The notes: a model not told the origin generated them from the sequence alone. A DNA stretch of 48,369 nucleotides from Bacteroidales bacterium UBA3824 (GCA_002393195.1 DGIK01000095.1:1-48369), one strand, 5' to 3'. Counted from the stretch's first letter, positions 9,227 through 18,485 are shown. Program-made: numbers and translations.

Positions 9227-10468
9227 CTACGCATTAACATAAAAATCAATTCCTAACAATGTGATGTCGTCGAACAATTTTGTGTTAGAACGCTGAATGT
9301 CAAGCGATTGGATAATTGATGCGATTGTAGTTTTGATGTCGGTGTCTTGGGCGACGCATTTTTTTACTACATTCAGACCAAAATCAAGGTCGCCAGCGCT
9401 TTCAAATTCCACGACACCATCGGTGAAACAAAGAAGTTTGTGATTGTTGTCAAAAGTGATGCAGCCTTCTTCGAGGGCTATTATCTCATCCAGCATACCG
9501 ATGCCGACACAACCTGTATTGAGATACTTCACTTCACGAGTAGCGCAATTGTAGAGCAAAGGCGCATTATGACCTGCATTGATATAGCGTAAAGTATTGG
9601 TTTTGAAGTCGTAACGTCCAATGAAAAGCGTAATGAAACGGTCGCCATTAGAATTTTTTACCACAATACGATTCAATCGCCTTACCAATGTCTTCAAATC
9701 CATATCGGGAACGAACAACGCTTTGAGGCTCGCCTGGAAATTGCTCATCAATATCGCCGCCGACATTCCTTTGCCCGATACGTCAGCAATACAGAAAAAC
9801 ATCTCGTCTTTGCTGAGGTAATCGAAGTCGTAATAATCGCCACCTACCTGGAAATGAGGCATATAGAACGCATCTACGCAAAGCCTTTTGTCATTGGCAA
9901 AAATATCTGTCTGCGGCACAAGCATATTTTGCATCTGCGCCGCCATCTCCATCTCCTTCTTAAAACGTTCTTGTTTCATGTTTTCCTCCACAAGACGGTG
10001 GTTTTGGATGGAGACTATGATGAAGTTTGTAAGTGTCTGGAAAAACTGTAAGTTCCTGATTGACGGCGACATACCATCATCCTCGGCATCAAAATCGTCC
10101 ATAAGCATATAGGCGATTATCTTGTCGTCGTTGTAGAGAGGAATCACAAAATCAAACGCGCTGAATTTCGGGTCGGTGCCGGAATAGACCACGGCAATAT
10201 CCTTGATGCTTTCAAAATCACGTTCCGGGACAATCTTGTCGTAATCTTCTGGAGTAACGCCGTATTTGAGAATGATTTTCCAAGAGTTTTCCTGAAAGAC
10301 ATAGATGAGTACCTTGTTGATTTTCAGGTCTTTGGCAAGCATAGTATGGAATCGGTCTATTAGTTGCTCAACAGGCATATTGGTAATAATGTTGTTGGTA
10401 ACCTCCAGCAACATCTTCAACTTGAAGTTGAACGACCGTAACTTGTTAAGTGCCTTTCCGTCCGACAT
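9227..10468 (-). CDS. GAF-domain PP2C-type (SpoIIE family) serine/threonine phosphatase
   Basis: This 413-residue protein has an N-terminal GAF-like sensor domain (about 20-155), a short helical linker (EEMAAQMQ-type, 160-185) and a complete SpoIIE/PP2C domain (about 195-410). Metal-binding motifs are intact: GGDYYD (209-214), ADVSGKG (228-234), INAGHN (296-301), FTDGVVE (348-354) and DDIT (400-403). Such phosphatases usually act on anti-anti-sigma or other partner-switching proteins; none is encoded in this window. No membrane segment is seen, so it is predicted to be cytosolic. It is the only one of the three PP2C proteins in the window with a GAF sensor. Confidence 0.9.
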   Translation of the reverse strand: MSDGKALNKLRSFNFKLKMLLEVTNNIITNMPVEQLIDRFHTMLAKDLKINKVLIYVFQENSWKIILKYGVTPEDYDKIVPERDFESIKDIAVVYSGTDPKFSAFDFVIPLYNDDKIIAYMLMDDFDAEDDGMSPSIRNLQFFQTLTNFIIVSIQNHRLVEENMKQERFKKEMEMAAQMQNMLVPQTDIFANDKRLCVDAFYMPHFQVGGDYYDFDYLSKDEMFFCIADVSGKGMSAAILMSNFQASLKALFVPDMDLKTLVRRLNRIVVKNSNGDRFITLFIGRYDFKTNTLRYINAGHNAPLLYNCATREVKYLNTGCVGIGMLDEIIALEEGCITFDNNHKLLCFTDGVVEFESAGDLDFGLNVVKKCVAQDTDIKTTIASIIQSLDIQRSNTKLFDDITLLGIDFYVNA

Positions 10469-10486
10469 AACTATGCTTTTTTATAA

Positions 10487-10531
10487 GGAAACCTGCCAAA
10501 TTGTAAACATCATGGGAAAAGGCAGGTTTCC
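10487..10531 (-). terminator. Inverted repeat between efp and the PP2C gene, possible terminator or attenuator
   Basis: GGAAACCTGCC (10487-10497) and GGCAGGTTTCC (10521-10531) form a perfect 11-bp stem. It lies just past the efp stop codon and just before the PP2C start codon on the minus strand. The sequence after the stem is TTATAAAAAAG rather than a clean T run, so termination may be partial. Confidence 0.55.
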
Positions 10532-10558
10532 GGATTGATTGGATGAATAAAAACCTAA

Positions 10559-11122
10559 TTAGTTGGCTCTCTCGACGTAAGACCTGTCGCGAGTGTCAAT
10601 CTTGATCTTGTCGCCCTGGTTGATGAAAAGCGGTACGCGAATCTCTGCGCCCGATTCCACAGTGGCGGGTTTGAGAGCGTTGGTTGCAGTGTTGCCCTTG
10701 AGACCCGGCTCGGTGTAGGTAACTTCCATAATCACAAACGGAGGAAGCTCCACCGTGAGGATGTTGTCGGTCTCCTCCTGAATCACAATCTCCACATTCT
10801 GACCGTCGAGATAGAGGTCAGGGTTCTCGATGTGCTCCTCAGGTACGTTGATCTGCTCGTAGGTCTCCTGCTGCATGAACACGTATGAGTTGCCGTCCTT
10901 GTAGAGGTACTGGTAGGGACGACGAATGATTTTCGTGATGTCGATTTGGTGACCCGCAGAGAACGTATTCTCCAACACACGGCCGTTAGTAAGGCTCTTG
11001 AGGCGGGTGCGCACGAATGCCGGACCTTTGCCGGGCTTTACATGCTGAAAACTTACCACTGTATAAATGTCATTGTTGAAATTGATACAGAGTCCGTTTT
11101 TCAAATCTGCTGTTGTTGCCAT
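10559..11122 (-). CDS. efp: Elongation factor P
   Basis: This 187-residue protein has the three-domain layout and length of EF-P, which rescues ribosomes stalled on consecutive prolines. The N-terminal KOW-like domain carries the tip loop KPGKGPAFVRTR, with the conserved lysine K32 that reaches the peptidyl transferase centre and is the usual site of modification. It is followed by the OB domains (RRPYQYLYKDG, LPPFVIMEVTYTEPG, GAEIRVPLFINQGDKIKIDT). A -7 element lies upstream at 11165-11172. Confidence 0.97.
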   Translation of the reverse strand: MATTADLKNGLCINFNNDIYTVVSFQHVKPGKGPAFVRTRLKSLTNGRVLENTFSAGHQIDITKIIRRPYQYLYKDGNSYVFMQQETYEQINVPEEHIENPDLYLDGQNVEIVIQEETDNILTVELPPFVIMEVTYTEPGLKGNTATNALKPATVESGAEIRVPLFINQGDKIKIDTRDRSYVERAN

Positions 11123-11164
11123 TAATTTTTACTGGTTTGTTTGTTTATATATTATTTCACGATG

Positions 11165-11172
11165 CAAAGATA
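11165..11172 (-). promoter_or_regulatory. Putative -7 element TATCTTTG of efp
   Basis: The minus strand reads TATCTTTG, matching TAnnTTTG, about 43 nt before the efp start codon. The rest of 11173-11283 is AT-rich spacer in which I see nothing else. Confidence 0.55.
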
Positions 11173-11283
11173 GATATTTTTTGCGAATTAAACACAGATT
11201 TTTACATTTTTTTTACAATTGTGATATTTTTTTTGCCGTCAACAGCAATGCCGATTGCACAACCGCAAGAATCACTTTATTTT

Positions 11284-11354
11284 CAGCGGAAACATAAAAA
11301 AAAATGTTATTTCCGCTGGAAATAGCAATATTTTTATTATATTTGCAGCGGAAA
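11284..11354. promoter_or_regulatory. Threefold CAGCGGAAA repeat around the promoter of an orphan ATPase
   Basis: CAGCGGAAA occurs at 11284-11292, inverted at 11310-11318 and direct again at 11346-11354. The first two form an inverted pair. The third lies immediately after the -7 element TATATTTG (11338-11345), at the predicted transcript start. The placement suggests an operator, probably repressive. Two other orphan ATPase genes in the window have comparable layouts with different repeat sequences. Confidence 0.55.
11338..11345 (+). promoter_or_regulatory. Putative -7 element TATATTTG
   Basis: This is an exact match to TAnnTTTG, 24 nt before the ATG at 11370. It argues against the upstream in-frame ATG at 11304, which would precede the transcript start. 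Confidence 0.6.
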
Positions 11355-11369
11355 CTTAATAAAAGCAAT

Positions 11370-12794
11370 ATGATAATAGGTCGAGAAAAAGAACAAAAAG
11401 AACTGCTCGGACTTCTTGAAAAAGAGGAGTCGCAGTTTTGCGCCGTCTATGGCAGACGCCGCGTGGGCAAGACGTACCTCATCCGCGAAACGTTCAATTA
11501 CCAATTCTGTTTTCAACATACAGGGGTTGCCAACGGGACACTTCGCCAACAATTGACTTCATTCCGAAATTCACTTATGTCGTTAGGAATGAAGTGCGCC
11601 ATCCCTAAAAACTGGTTTGAGGCATTCGAATTGCTTAAACAGCATATCAAAAACGCACCCACTGGCAAAAAAATCATTTTCATAGACGAACTCCCGTGGA
11701 TGGACACACCGAAAGGAAATCTTATAGGCGCGTTGGAAAATTTTTGGAACGGCTGGGCTACCGCCCGCCCCGAAAAAGACATCGTACTTATAGTATGCGG
11801 CAGCGCAACTTCCTGGATAAGCAAAAAAATACTTAAAGACAAAGGTGGTCTTCGTGGTCGGCTCACCGCAAGAATCAAGATAGTACCCTTCACACTCCGC
11901 GAATGTGAACTATTTGCCAACTCTGCCGGACTTGCCTTGGGCAGAAAAGATGTACTGGAACTTTATATGATTCTCGGCGGTATTCCATACTATTGGAGTT
12001 TTTTAAAAAAAGGATTAAGCACGGCGCAAAACATTGACCAATTGTTCTTTACGGAAACAGCACAACTACGCGACGAGTTCGACGCACTGTACGCAATCCT
12101 TTTCAAGCGTCCCGAAAACTATCTGAAAGTGATAGAATGTCTGAGCAACGGCAAGAAGTCGGGCTCCACTCGGGAACGGTTAATCTCGGAAAGCGAACTC
12201 TCGGACGGCGGCACTTTTTCCTCAATATTGGAGGAGTTGGAAGAGTGCGGTTTTATACGACGCTACGCCTCCGCCGACACGTCTGAAAACAACGCACTAT
12301 ACCAACTTATAGACAATTACACCTTGTTTTATTATCTATGCATCCAAAAAAATGCGTTCAGCGATGAACATTTTTGGTCTAATACATACACATCTACGTC
12401 GCACAATGTATGGAAAGGGCTTGCATTTGAACGTGTATGCCTGCAACACATCCCGCAAATAAAAAGCGCACTCGGCATCTCCGGCGTACAGACCAACGTA
12501 TGCTCTTGGTACACTCGCGGCAACTGCGAACACAAGGGAGCGCAAATTGACTTGGTGATGCAACGCGCCGACGGTTTTACGGACATATTGGAGATGAAAC
12601 ATTCTACGCAACCCTTTGCCATAAGCTCTGATTATGCCGACATCCTCCAAAACAAACTCAATGCATACCAACAGCTGTCAAAAGACAAACGCACTCTACA
12701 TTTGGTCTTGATAACCACCAATGGCGTTATTCACAACAGCAACTACAACATCATACAACGAGAAATTACATTGGATGATTTGTTCGCAGTGTAA
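11370..12794 (+). CDS. Orphan AAA-type ATPase with PD-(D/E)XK-like C-terminal domain (ATPase_2/DUF234 type)
   Basis: The 474-residue protein begins MIIGREKEQKELLGLLEKEE. Walker A is GRRRVGKT (28-35) and Walker B is KKIIFIDELPWMD, followed by the sensor-like block VCGSATSWI. A winged-helix-like middle region precedes a C-terminal segment GAQIDLVMQRADGFTDILEMK, where ID and EMK resemble the core of a PD-(D/E)XK nuclease fold. Such ATPases are common, multi-copy and poorly understood in Bacteroidota and archaea. It is a clear paralogue of the gene at 31352-32788 (shared YGRRRVGKT, DELPWMDTP, ENFWNGW). It stands alone, with repeats at its promoter and a bidirectional terminator after it. Start choice follows the -7 element. 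Confidence 0.85.
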   Translation: MIIGREKEQKELLGLLEKEESQFCAVYGRRRVGKTYLIRETFNYQFCFQHTGVANGTLRQQLTSFRNSLMSLGMKCAIPKNWFEAFELLKQHIKNAPTGKKIIFIDELPWMDTPKGNLIGALENFWNGWATARPEKDIVLIVCGSATSWISKKILKDKGGLRGRLTARIKIVPFTLRECELFANSAGLALGRKDVLELYMILGGIPYYWSFLKKGLSTAQNIDQLFFTETAQLRDEFDALYAILFKRPENYLKVIECLSNGKKSGSTRERLISESELSDGGTFSSILEELEECGFIRRYASADTSENNALYQLIDNYTLFYYLCIQKNAFSDEHFWSNTYTSTSHNVWKGLAFERVCLQHIPQIKSALGISGVQTNVCSWYTRGNCEHKGAQIDLVMQRADGFTDILEMKHSTQPFAISSDYADILQNKLNAYQQLSKDKRTLHLVLITTNGVIHNSNYNIIQREITLDDLFAV

Positions 12795-12795
12795 C

Positions 12796-12842
12796 AAAAT
12801 CAGCCACAAAGACGACTCTGCTTTCTCTTTGTGGCTGATTTT
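12796..12842. terminator. Bidirectional intrinsic terminator between convergent genes
   Basis: AAAATCAGCCACAAAGA (12796-12812) and its perfect complement at 12826-12842 form a 17-bp stem with A/T tracts on both sides. It can serve both the ATPase (plus) and the PP2C gene (minus). Confidence 0.9.
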
Positions 12843-12865
12843 GTATTAATATCGTAATAACAACC

Positions 12866-14053
12866 TCACATCTTGTACCCTCCCACCAACACATCGTCCA
12901 TCTGCATGAAGTCGGCGCGCCACTCGTCGAGGAAGTCGGCGAGCATTTTTTCTTGTTCGGAGGCAATGGAGGTGCGATTGTAAATGTCGGAGAGAACGCC
13001 TTTGAAGCGTTTGTAGGACATTTTTTTGCCGATTTCGCCGCCAAACTGATCGGCGTAACCGTCGGAAAACATATAAACATAATCGCCGGGCTGCGTCTGT
13101 ATTTCCGTGGTCTCAAACTGCAATAACTTCGGATACAGACCAATCGGATTTTTGACGGGGCGATATTCGGTGAGTTCGCCGGCGCGGACGAGGTACATTG
13201 GATTGTTAGCACCCGAAAAACGAAGGACGCGGGTGCGGAGGTTCAATGTGCAGAGCGCGATGTCCATACCGTCTTTGGGTTCGAGAATGTCCTCGTTTCT
13301 TTGTTTTAATGTGGTGATTACCAATGTCCTAAGTTGTTCGAGAATGTCGGACGGACGGACAGATTCATCAATCTTGGCGCAGATTTCGTTGAGAAAGGCA
13401 ACGCCCATCATACTCATAAACGCGCCCGGCACACCGTGTCCCGTGCAGTCGGCAATGGCAAAAATCAGGACGTCGCCTTCGCGTTTCATCCAATAAAAAT
13501 CGCCGCTCACGGTCTCTTTTGGTCGCCAAAACAGGAAATAATCGGGCAAAGCGTCGCGCAAAATCTCCGTGCGCGGCACTACGGCATCTTGGATGCGCTT
13601 TGCGTAAGCGATTGAGTCAGTGATGTTTTTGTGCTTTTCCTCAATGTCATTTTTGAGGAGTTGGATGTGCTGTTTTTCCTTTTGGATGGAGAGCGACATC
13701 TCCCAAAGTTTTTGGTTGCGGACGGAGAGTTCCTCCTTGTCGGCTTCGAGTTTTTTTTGGGCAAGGATGATGTCGCCTGCGTCTTGGAGCGTTACGGTCT
13801 CGATGGGCAAAGTGCGCTGAGTGTCAGACGGTTCGGCATGTTTGGAGGTTTTGAGGTCGTTGTACAAATACATAAAACGCTGCAAATCTGCATTGAGGTC
13901 GCGTATCTCGCCCGCATTGCGCCGGTGCTCGTTTTCCACGGCACGGTCGATGCGGCGGCGAATGGTGAGGCGTTGAAGTATGCAAACTACAATCAATGCC
14001 ACAACCACCGCAACCATTACTATAAATAATATGTCTGACGTACTGAAACTCAT
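12866..14053 (-). CDS. Membrane-anchored PP2C-type (SpoIIE family) phosphatase
   Basis: This 395-residue protein has one N-terminal TM helix (about 8-27), a long coiled coil (35-165) and a SpoIIE/PP2C domain. Visible metal-site motifs are SGDFYW (183-188), ADCTGHG (201-207), FSDGYADQFGG and the C-terminal MDDVLVGG. The coiled coil with SIAYAKRIQDAVVP before the catalytic domain is typical of Bacteroidota PP2C proteins that often end sensor chains. It starts 24 nt downstream of the STAND NTPase gene on the same strand, so the two are very probably co-transcribed. That suggests the phosphatase is an output or regulator of the STAND/TIR-like module. Confidence 0.88.
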   Translation of the reverse strand: MSFSTSDILFIVMVAVVVALIVVCILQRLTIRRRIDRAVENEHRRNAGEIRDLNADLQRFMYLYNDLKTSKHAEPSDTQRTLPIETVTLQDAGDIILAQKKLEADKEELSVRNQKLWEMSLSIQKEKQHIQLLKNDIEEKHKNITDSIAYAKRIQDAVVPRTEILRDALPDYFLFWRPKETVSGDFYWMKREGDVLIFAIADCTGHGVPGAFMSMMGVAFLNEICAKIDESVRPSDILEQLRTLVITTLKQRNEDILEPKDGMDIALCTLNLRTRVLRFSGANNPMYLVRAGELTEYRPVKNPIGLYPKLLQFETTEIQTQPGDYVYMFSDGYADQFGGEIGKKMSYKRFKGVLSDIYNRTSIASEQEKMLADFLDEWRADFMQMDDVLVGGYKM

Positions 14054-14077
14054 AACGTTATCTATGCAATAAAAAGT

Positions 14078-17000
14078 TTATAAATTTTTGAGGAAGTCGC
14101 GACCAAGTATCAGTTCGAGTTCCTCCTTTTTCAATAGCGGCGGCATCTGTTTTTCAATCTCGGCGACATTTGCCTTGATGTCGAGATTGAAATACCGTAT
14201 CGCATTGTCCTCTGTGAGGGCGTAAATCGTGTTTTTGCTTGCCAAACCGATACTAAGGATGTTGGAACGGTTGAGCGAATGTTCCTCGATGACAACGGGT
14301 TTTTCAGCAATGGAGCGCGTCTTGATGACCGTGATGCGCTTGTCGAGGCTCGAAATCATCAAGTATCCAGTTTCAGTGTCATAGACCGCCTCCTGAAACT
14401 CCGAATGTCCGCCAAGCATCGCATCTGCCTGAGTATCAGTGGTCATATCAACAAACTCAATGTTGCCGTTGCTGAAACATACCGCTGCCTGACGCTTGTC
14501 GGGTATGGCTACAATGCACGAGGCGTGTTGATCCTTGTTGGCAAATATCATCCTCTGACGACCTTCCTTGATGCTCCATTTATAGAGTTCGCTGCGGGTG
14601 GTGAGGATGTAAACGTCGTTGCTATTTGGCGAACAACACATTCCTAACAATTTGGTTTTCAGGTTCAAAGAGCTAATCAAACGACCGTTTGGCTCCTTGA
14701 TGTCGAGCACAACAATGCGCCCGCCTTCGTATGCAACCACGATTTTTTTGGCGTCCATCGTGATGCAGGCGGCTTTGGCAATTTCGCCATACGAACTCAA
14801 CTTGCACCTCGTCTCGGTCTTGATGTTGAGGTGATAAGAGTTGCGGTCGGCGGTGGAGTATATCACGTTGTCGGGGTCGAGGAAGATGGCATTGACGACT
14901 GCCGCCTTGCTCTCAAACTTTGTCAACTTCTTGATTTCCTTCGTCTTGCCCGACGACGGCGAATATGTCAAGATGTGCGCGTTTTGAGTGATGCAGACCA
15001 AATTGTCGGAGTCGTCGATGGTGAATTTGATGATTTTGAGACCAGTGGTTTTCAACGGCTGAATCATTCCATTCTGTTCCATCGCAAACAACATCGCGTC
15101 ATAGAGCTCCGCCAAATTGTCAACATTGTTGTCAACCGACATCTTGTAGGCGGTCATCACGAGGCGGAGGTTCATCCTCTTGTCGTCGTAGATGTTCTTA
15201 GCCTTCATAGCCAAGAGGTTGGACATCGCCATCATATTGAATTTTTCTGAACGAGCGTTGGCGGCGGCGGTGAGGTCGATTTGGTTTTGGAGAACGCTGC
15301 GGTCGTGCCGCGCACTGTCAAGAGCTTTCATTGCAAAGATGTAGTTGGAATCGGCACGTTTGCTCTGCTTGTCGGCCTCCTGACGGCGCAATTCGGCAAG
15401 TCGATAGGCGGAGTAATATTGTCCCTGGGCAATTTTGGCGGCTTCTGCGGCGGCTTCTGCCTCCGACCGCAAACTGTCGGCAAGTTCATACGCATCTTTG
15501 GCAATGCGAGCCTGTTCTTCGGCGTTACGACGCTGCAAGTCGGCAGTGTCGCGCTCGTTTTGGGCAATTACAGCCTGATCCTGAGCGTTGGCTTTTTCGT
15601 TCAACGCCCAATACACCATTCCCCAAAGCGACATTATGAACAGCAACATTCCGTATATAACAAGTTGAGTGCGTTTGCGGACTGCCTTTTCCTTGGCGAG
15701 GATGGCGGCGTTGGAGGCTTCGAGGAAGTCGATGTAATTTTCATACTTGCTCTGTGCGTTCTTAATCTTCTGTCTCTGCGGCAATTGGGAGTTGTCGTAT
15801 TTAACGAAAAGATAAGGATTTGGATTGCTGCGATTGAACCATTGATTGAAGTACATATAACTTCCCGAATTGAGCAAAAATTCAGCCTGTTTGTCGCTCT
15901 TAATCCACAACTGCATCTGCGTATTGAGGTCGTGAAAATCTTTCATATCGGTGGCCTCCTCCACGTCCCATTCGGAGAGTAGTTTCCAATTTCGGATGAG
16001 AGCCTCGTGCGTTACGTCCAAAACCGTGTCGCCGGAAAGGTACTCGGTCTCAGGATTGCCATTTACAGAAAACGGCTTTACCAACGCATTTTCGGGCGTG
16101 CGGAATATGTTGATGACGCCGCATACAGTGGCGTTTGTGATGTGCTCCTTGTTGATGATGCCCGTTATCTCGCTGAGTGTGCAGCGGTTGCGGACGGGGC
16201 GGTTGTTGTCGATTTTGGTGAGGCTCTTGAATGTGGTCTCGATAATCTCCTTGCTCTCCTCGGGCGTGATGGATTTTTCTGCCCAATCCGCATTCTGCAT
16301 AAAATAGTCGTAGGCGGATTCGTAGAGGATGCCCGCATGAGCGTTGAGTACGTTGTTGAGGTCGGGCTTTTCGTAATACTTGCGTTGATAATCAGGCAGA
16401 TTGTTGAACCAACGGTCAAACTCGCCTTTCTCGTCAATGCTTAAAGAATCACTTGAAATGCCCGCAATTTTCGCCAAGTGTATCAGGTCGATTTCAGTAT
16501 CGCCATTGTCGGCAATGCGCCACAAGAGATTGAGCGCGTGTTGGAGCACGGGGAGTTGGTCGAAGCCGGAATTGAGGTTGTTGATGATGACTTCCGTAAG
16601 CCTCGGCGAAACCTTGCCGCCCGCCATCAACGCCGGCTCCTCGATGACTTGTCGGATTTCGGTGCGCTTCAATTGAGGTACAAAAAACTGCGAATACGCG
16701 ATGTACTCGGGCAGGTTTTTGAAGAATGTGCACTGCGAAATGAAGTCGCTCCTCATCGTGAAAATCACAAAAATAGGCAGATTTTCGGTGATGGAGATGC
16801 GGATGGTTTCGAGCAAGAGATTGACGGCTGTGTAAGCCTCGTCGGATGGGCGACCTTGCTCAAAATTGTCGATGTTGGTGAATACTTCCTCAAATTGGTC
16901 GGCGACAATGAGGAGGCTTTTGCCACTGTTGGAGATGTCGCGGCGGCCGTCGTCAACAACACAATACCCCGATTCCTTGTAGAGGTCAACGAGAGAGGAA

Positions 17001-17338
17001 AAACCGTTGTAGAGTTCCGATTCGCATTTGGCGGGGTCGATGTCGAGCTCCTGCGCAAAGGCGTCCGACAACGATTTCAACGGATTCTTCTGCGGCTTGA
17101 AATCCACAATCAACCAACCATTGAACCTTGCCTTGAAGAAACCAGCCCTAATATACGGAATCACACCGGCATACACCATCGACGACTTGCCGTCGCCAGA
17201 CGCACCGGTGATGAAGGCCATCTTGTTTTTCTCCAAGAGCCTTACGATCTGCCTGATGTGCTGATCGCGTCCCTTGAAGAATATAGATTCCTCCTCCGTA
17301 AACGGCCTAAGGCCAGGATATGGGCAAATACGGTTCAT
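14078..17338 (-). CDS. nSTAND1-type NTPase with transmembrane helix, coiled coil and propeller-like C terminus
   Basis: This 1086-residue protein opens with the nSTAND1 signature CPYPGLRPF...FKGRDQ. Walker A is GASGDGKS (45-52) and Walker B LLIVADQFEE (142-151). The downstream family block VTHEALIRNWKLLSEW lies at 442-457. One TM helix (about 558-579) follows, then a long Ala/Gln/Arg-rich coiled coil (580-700). The C-terminal part (about 740-1060) has WD40/beta-propeller-like strands (YSTADRNSYHLNI, VVAYEGGRIVVLDI, VCFSNGNIEFVDM). STAND NTPases are ATP-driven switches related to NLR immune receptors: the repeats sense and the partner executes. It sits between a PP2C phosphatase and a TIR-like protein. 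Its leader nearly duplicates that of the TIR-like gene, suggesting shared control. Confidence 0.88.
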   Translation of the reverse strand: MNRICPYPGLRPFTEEESIFFKGRDQHIRQIVRLLEKNKMAFITGASGDGKSSMVYAGVIPYIRAGFFKARFNGWLIVDFKPQKNPLKSLSDAFAQELDIDPAKCESELYNGFSSLVDLYKESGYCVVDDGRRDISNSGKSLLIVADQFEEVFTNIDNFEQGRPSDEAYTAVNLLLETIRISITENLPIFVIFTMRSDFISQCTFFKNLPEYIAYSQFFVPQLKRTEIRQVIEEPALMAGGKVSPRLTEVIINNLNSGFDQLPVLQHALNLLWRIADNGDTEIDLIHLAKIAGISSDSLSIDEKGEFDRWFNNLPDYQRKYYEKPDLNNVLNAHAGILYESAYDYFMQNADWAEKSITPEESKEIIETTFKSLTKIDNNRPVRNRCTLSEITGIINKEHITNATVCGVINIFRTPENALVKPFSVNGNPETEYLSGDTVLDVTHEALIRNWKLLSEWDVEEATDMKDFHDLNTQMQLWIKSDKQAEFLLNSGSYMYFNQWFNRSNPNPYLFVKYDNSQLPQRQKIKNAQSKYENYIDFLEASNAAILAKEKAVRKRTQLVIYGMLLFIMSLWGMVYWALNEKANAQDQAVIAQNERDTADLQRRNAEEQARIAKDAYELADSLRSEAEAAAEAAKIAQGQYYSAYRLAELRRQEADKQSKRADSNYIFAMKALDSARHDRSVLQNQIDLTAAANARSEKFNMMAMSNLLAMKAKNIYDDKRMNLRLVMTAYKMSVDNNVDNLAELYDAMLFAMEQNGMIQPLKTTGLKIIKFTIDDSDNLVCITQNAHILTYSPSSGKTKEIKKLTKFESKAAVVNAIFLDPDNVIYSTADRNSYHLNIKTETRCKLSSYGEIAKAACITMDAKKIVVAYEGGRIVVLDIKEPNGRLISSLNLKTKLLGMCCSPNSNDVYILTTRSELYKWSIKEGRQRMIFANKDQHASCIVAIPDKRQAAVCFSNGNIEFVDMTTDTQADAMLGGHSEFQEAVYDTETGYLMISSLDKRITVIKTRSIAEKPVVIEEHSLNRSNILSIGLASKNTIYALTEDNAIRYFNLDIKANVAEIEKQMPPLLKKEELELILGRDFLKNL

Positions 17339-17398
17339 TTTTCCCTTATTACTTGATTTTTTGTAGGTTTCAGTTTACATTATAGCAAAGAAAATGCC

Positions 17399-17447
17399 AA
17401 AAAACCGCTTGGGTCCGATTGGATAGCGGGCGGACACGAGGTCCGCA
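17399..17447 (-). terminator. REP-like hairpin and possible terminator after the TIR-like gene
   Basis: GCGGAC (17430-17435) pairs with GTCCGC (17441-17446). On the minus strand it is followed by a second weak stem, CCGCT/AGCGG, and a T run (A tract near 17399-17404). The GGACACGAGGTCCGC form resembles interspersed hairpin repeats seen in many bacterial genomes. It directly follows the TIR-like stop codon. Confidence 0.5.
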
Positions 17448-17448
17448 C

Positions 17449-18318
17449 CTACGATTTTCCCATCAACTTGTCGAAATACACTTTTACCTCCAATGGGATG
17501 AGCGATTTTTCGGTGAGGGTGTAGTCCATAAAACCTTTTAACGCCCTCATATCCTGTGCGTTGACGTGTGCGCTATTGGCGGCGACGTAGAGTGGCACGT
17601 TTGACGACTTGCCGCCGCTGTCTTTCCACAACTGACGCGCAAAGGGCATCGCCCAATCCATCGAATAATCAAAATATATGACGCCCATCTTGCTCGCCTG
17701 CAACTGCGAATTGATGTAATCTGTGTAACTCGTCGCGCTACTCATATTGATGCCGAGCGACGTTACTTGCTGCACGTCCTGCAACATCGAGAGCACTTCG
17801 CTCGCCGTGTCGCGGTCGGCGTCGTTGTAGATGAAGAAAATGTCTGCCGTGCCGATGTCGAGGTTCATTTTGGGGTTCAACGACATCACAGTCCGCAAGT
17901 CCTCCACAAACACTATCGGCGAGGTTGCCTGCGAATAGATGGTGTTTTCTACTATATCGCGCCTAATCGCAGTGATGTAAGCGTTGTGTTCGTCGATGAC
18001 GCCCGACGGATTCCACAGAAACATTTTGAAATCGTCGTCCCTGAAACTTTTGGCGGCGCGGTACTGTATCTGCGATTGCGTTTTGACACCCTCGTCGCTG
18101 TCTTCAAAAATATTGACGCCGCCAAGCAAATGCACCGAACAATCGCACGTGCCTATCAATCTCCTTGCCTCCATAGCCGAGCAACCGTCTGGCGGCGACA
18201 CGACACCCATACCCGCCTTGCGCAGTACACGCCCGAGCCGCATCCTCGCACCCGCCATATCGTCAGTGGCATCGGCAAGGAAAACCTTGATTTGCTGATT
18301 ATAGAGGTTAAGAAACAT
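17449..18318 (-). CDS. Protein with two TIR-like domains
   Basis: This 289-residue protein has two related alpha/beta segments. The first (about 9-115) reads KVFLADATDDMAGARMRL, VVSPPDG and SVHLLGG, then FKMFLWNPSG. The second (about 155-285) reads IFFIYNDADRDTASEVL and MGVIYFDYSMDW, then VPLYVAAN. Both resemble TIR or DUF4062-like folds that partner with STAND NTPases. I do not see the catalytic glutamate of NAD-cleaving TIR domains (the second domain has WAMPFARQLW where WxxxEL would be expected), so a scaffolding role is as likely as enzymatic activity. No signal peptide or TM segment is visible. It lies upstream of the STAND gene on the same strand. The 110 nt between them contains a hairpin, so each gene may have its own promoter. 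Confidence 0.6.
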   Translation of the reverse strand: MFLNLYNQQIKVFLADATDDMAGARMRLGRVLRKAGMGVVSPPDGCSAMEARRLIGTCDCSVHLLGGVNIFEDSDEGVKTQSQIQYRAAKSFRDDDFKMFLWNPSGVIDEHNAYITAIRRDIVENTIYSQATSPIVFVEDLRTVMSLNPKMNLDIGTADIFFIYNDADRDTASEVLSMLQDVQQVTSLGINMSSATSYTDYINSQLQASKMGVIYFDYSMDWAMPFARQLWKDSGGKSSNVPLYVAANSAHVNAQDMRALKGFMDYTLTEKSLIPLEVKVYFDKLMGKS

Positions 18319-18485
18319 TTTCGCTTGATTTTTTGTAGTTTACAGTTTACATATCAAACAAAGTGCCAAAAGAATAGGACAAAAATTCCTATACTCAATA
18401 CTTTCGCGTGATTTTTGCATTGAAGTATTCAAAATTATTATAACTTTGCGACTGTAATTATGCATAAAAATTTAATGACAACATT

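Noticed and set aside
11304..11369. Upstream ATG for the first orphan ATPase
   Set aside because: It precedes the -7 element at 11338-11345 and codes for residues unlike the family N terminus.
17449..18318. NAD-cleaving TIR enzyme
   Set aside because: The expected catalytic glutamate is not apparent in either TIR-like domain, so only a TIR-like fold is claimed.
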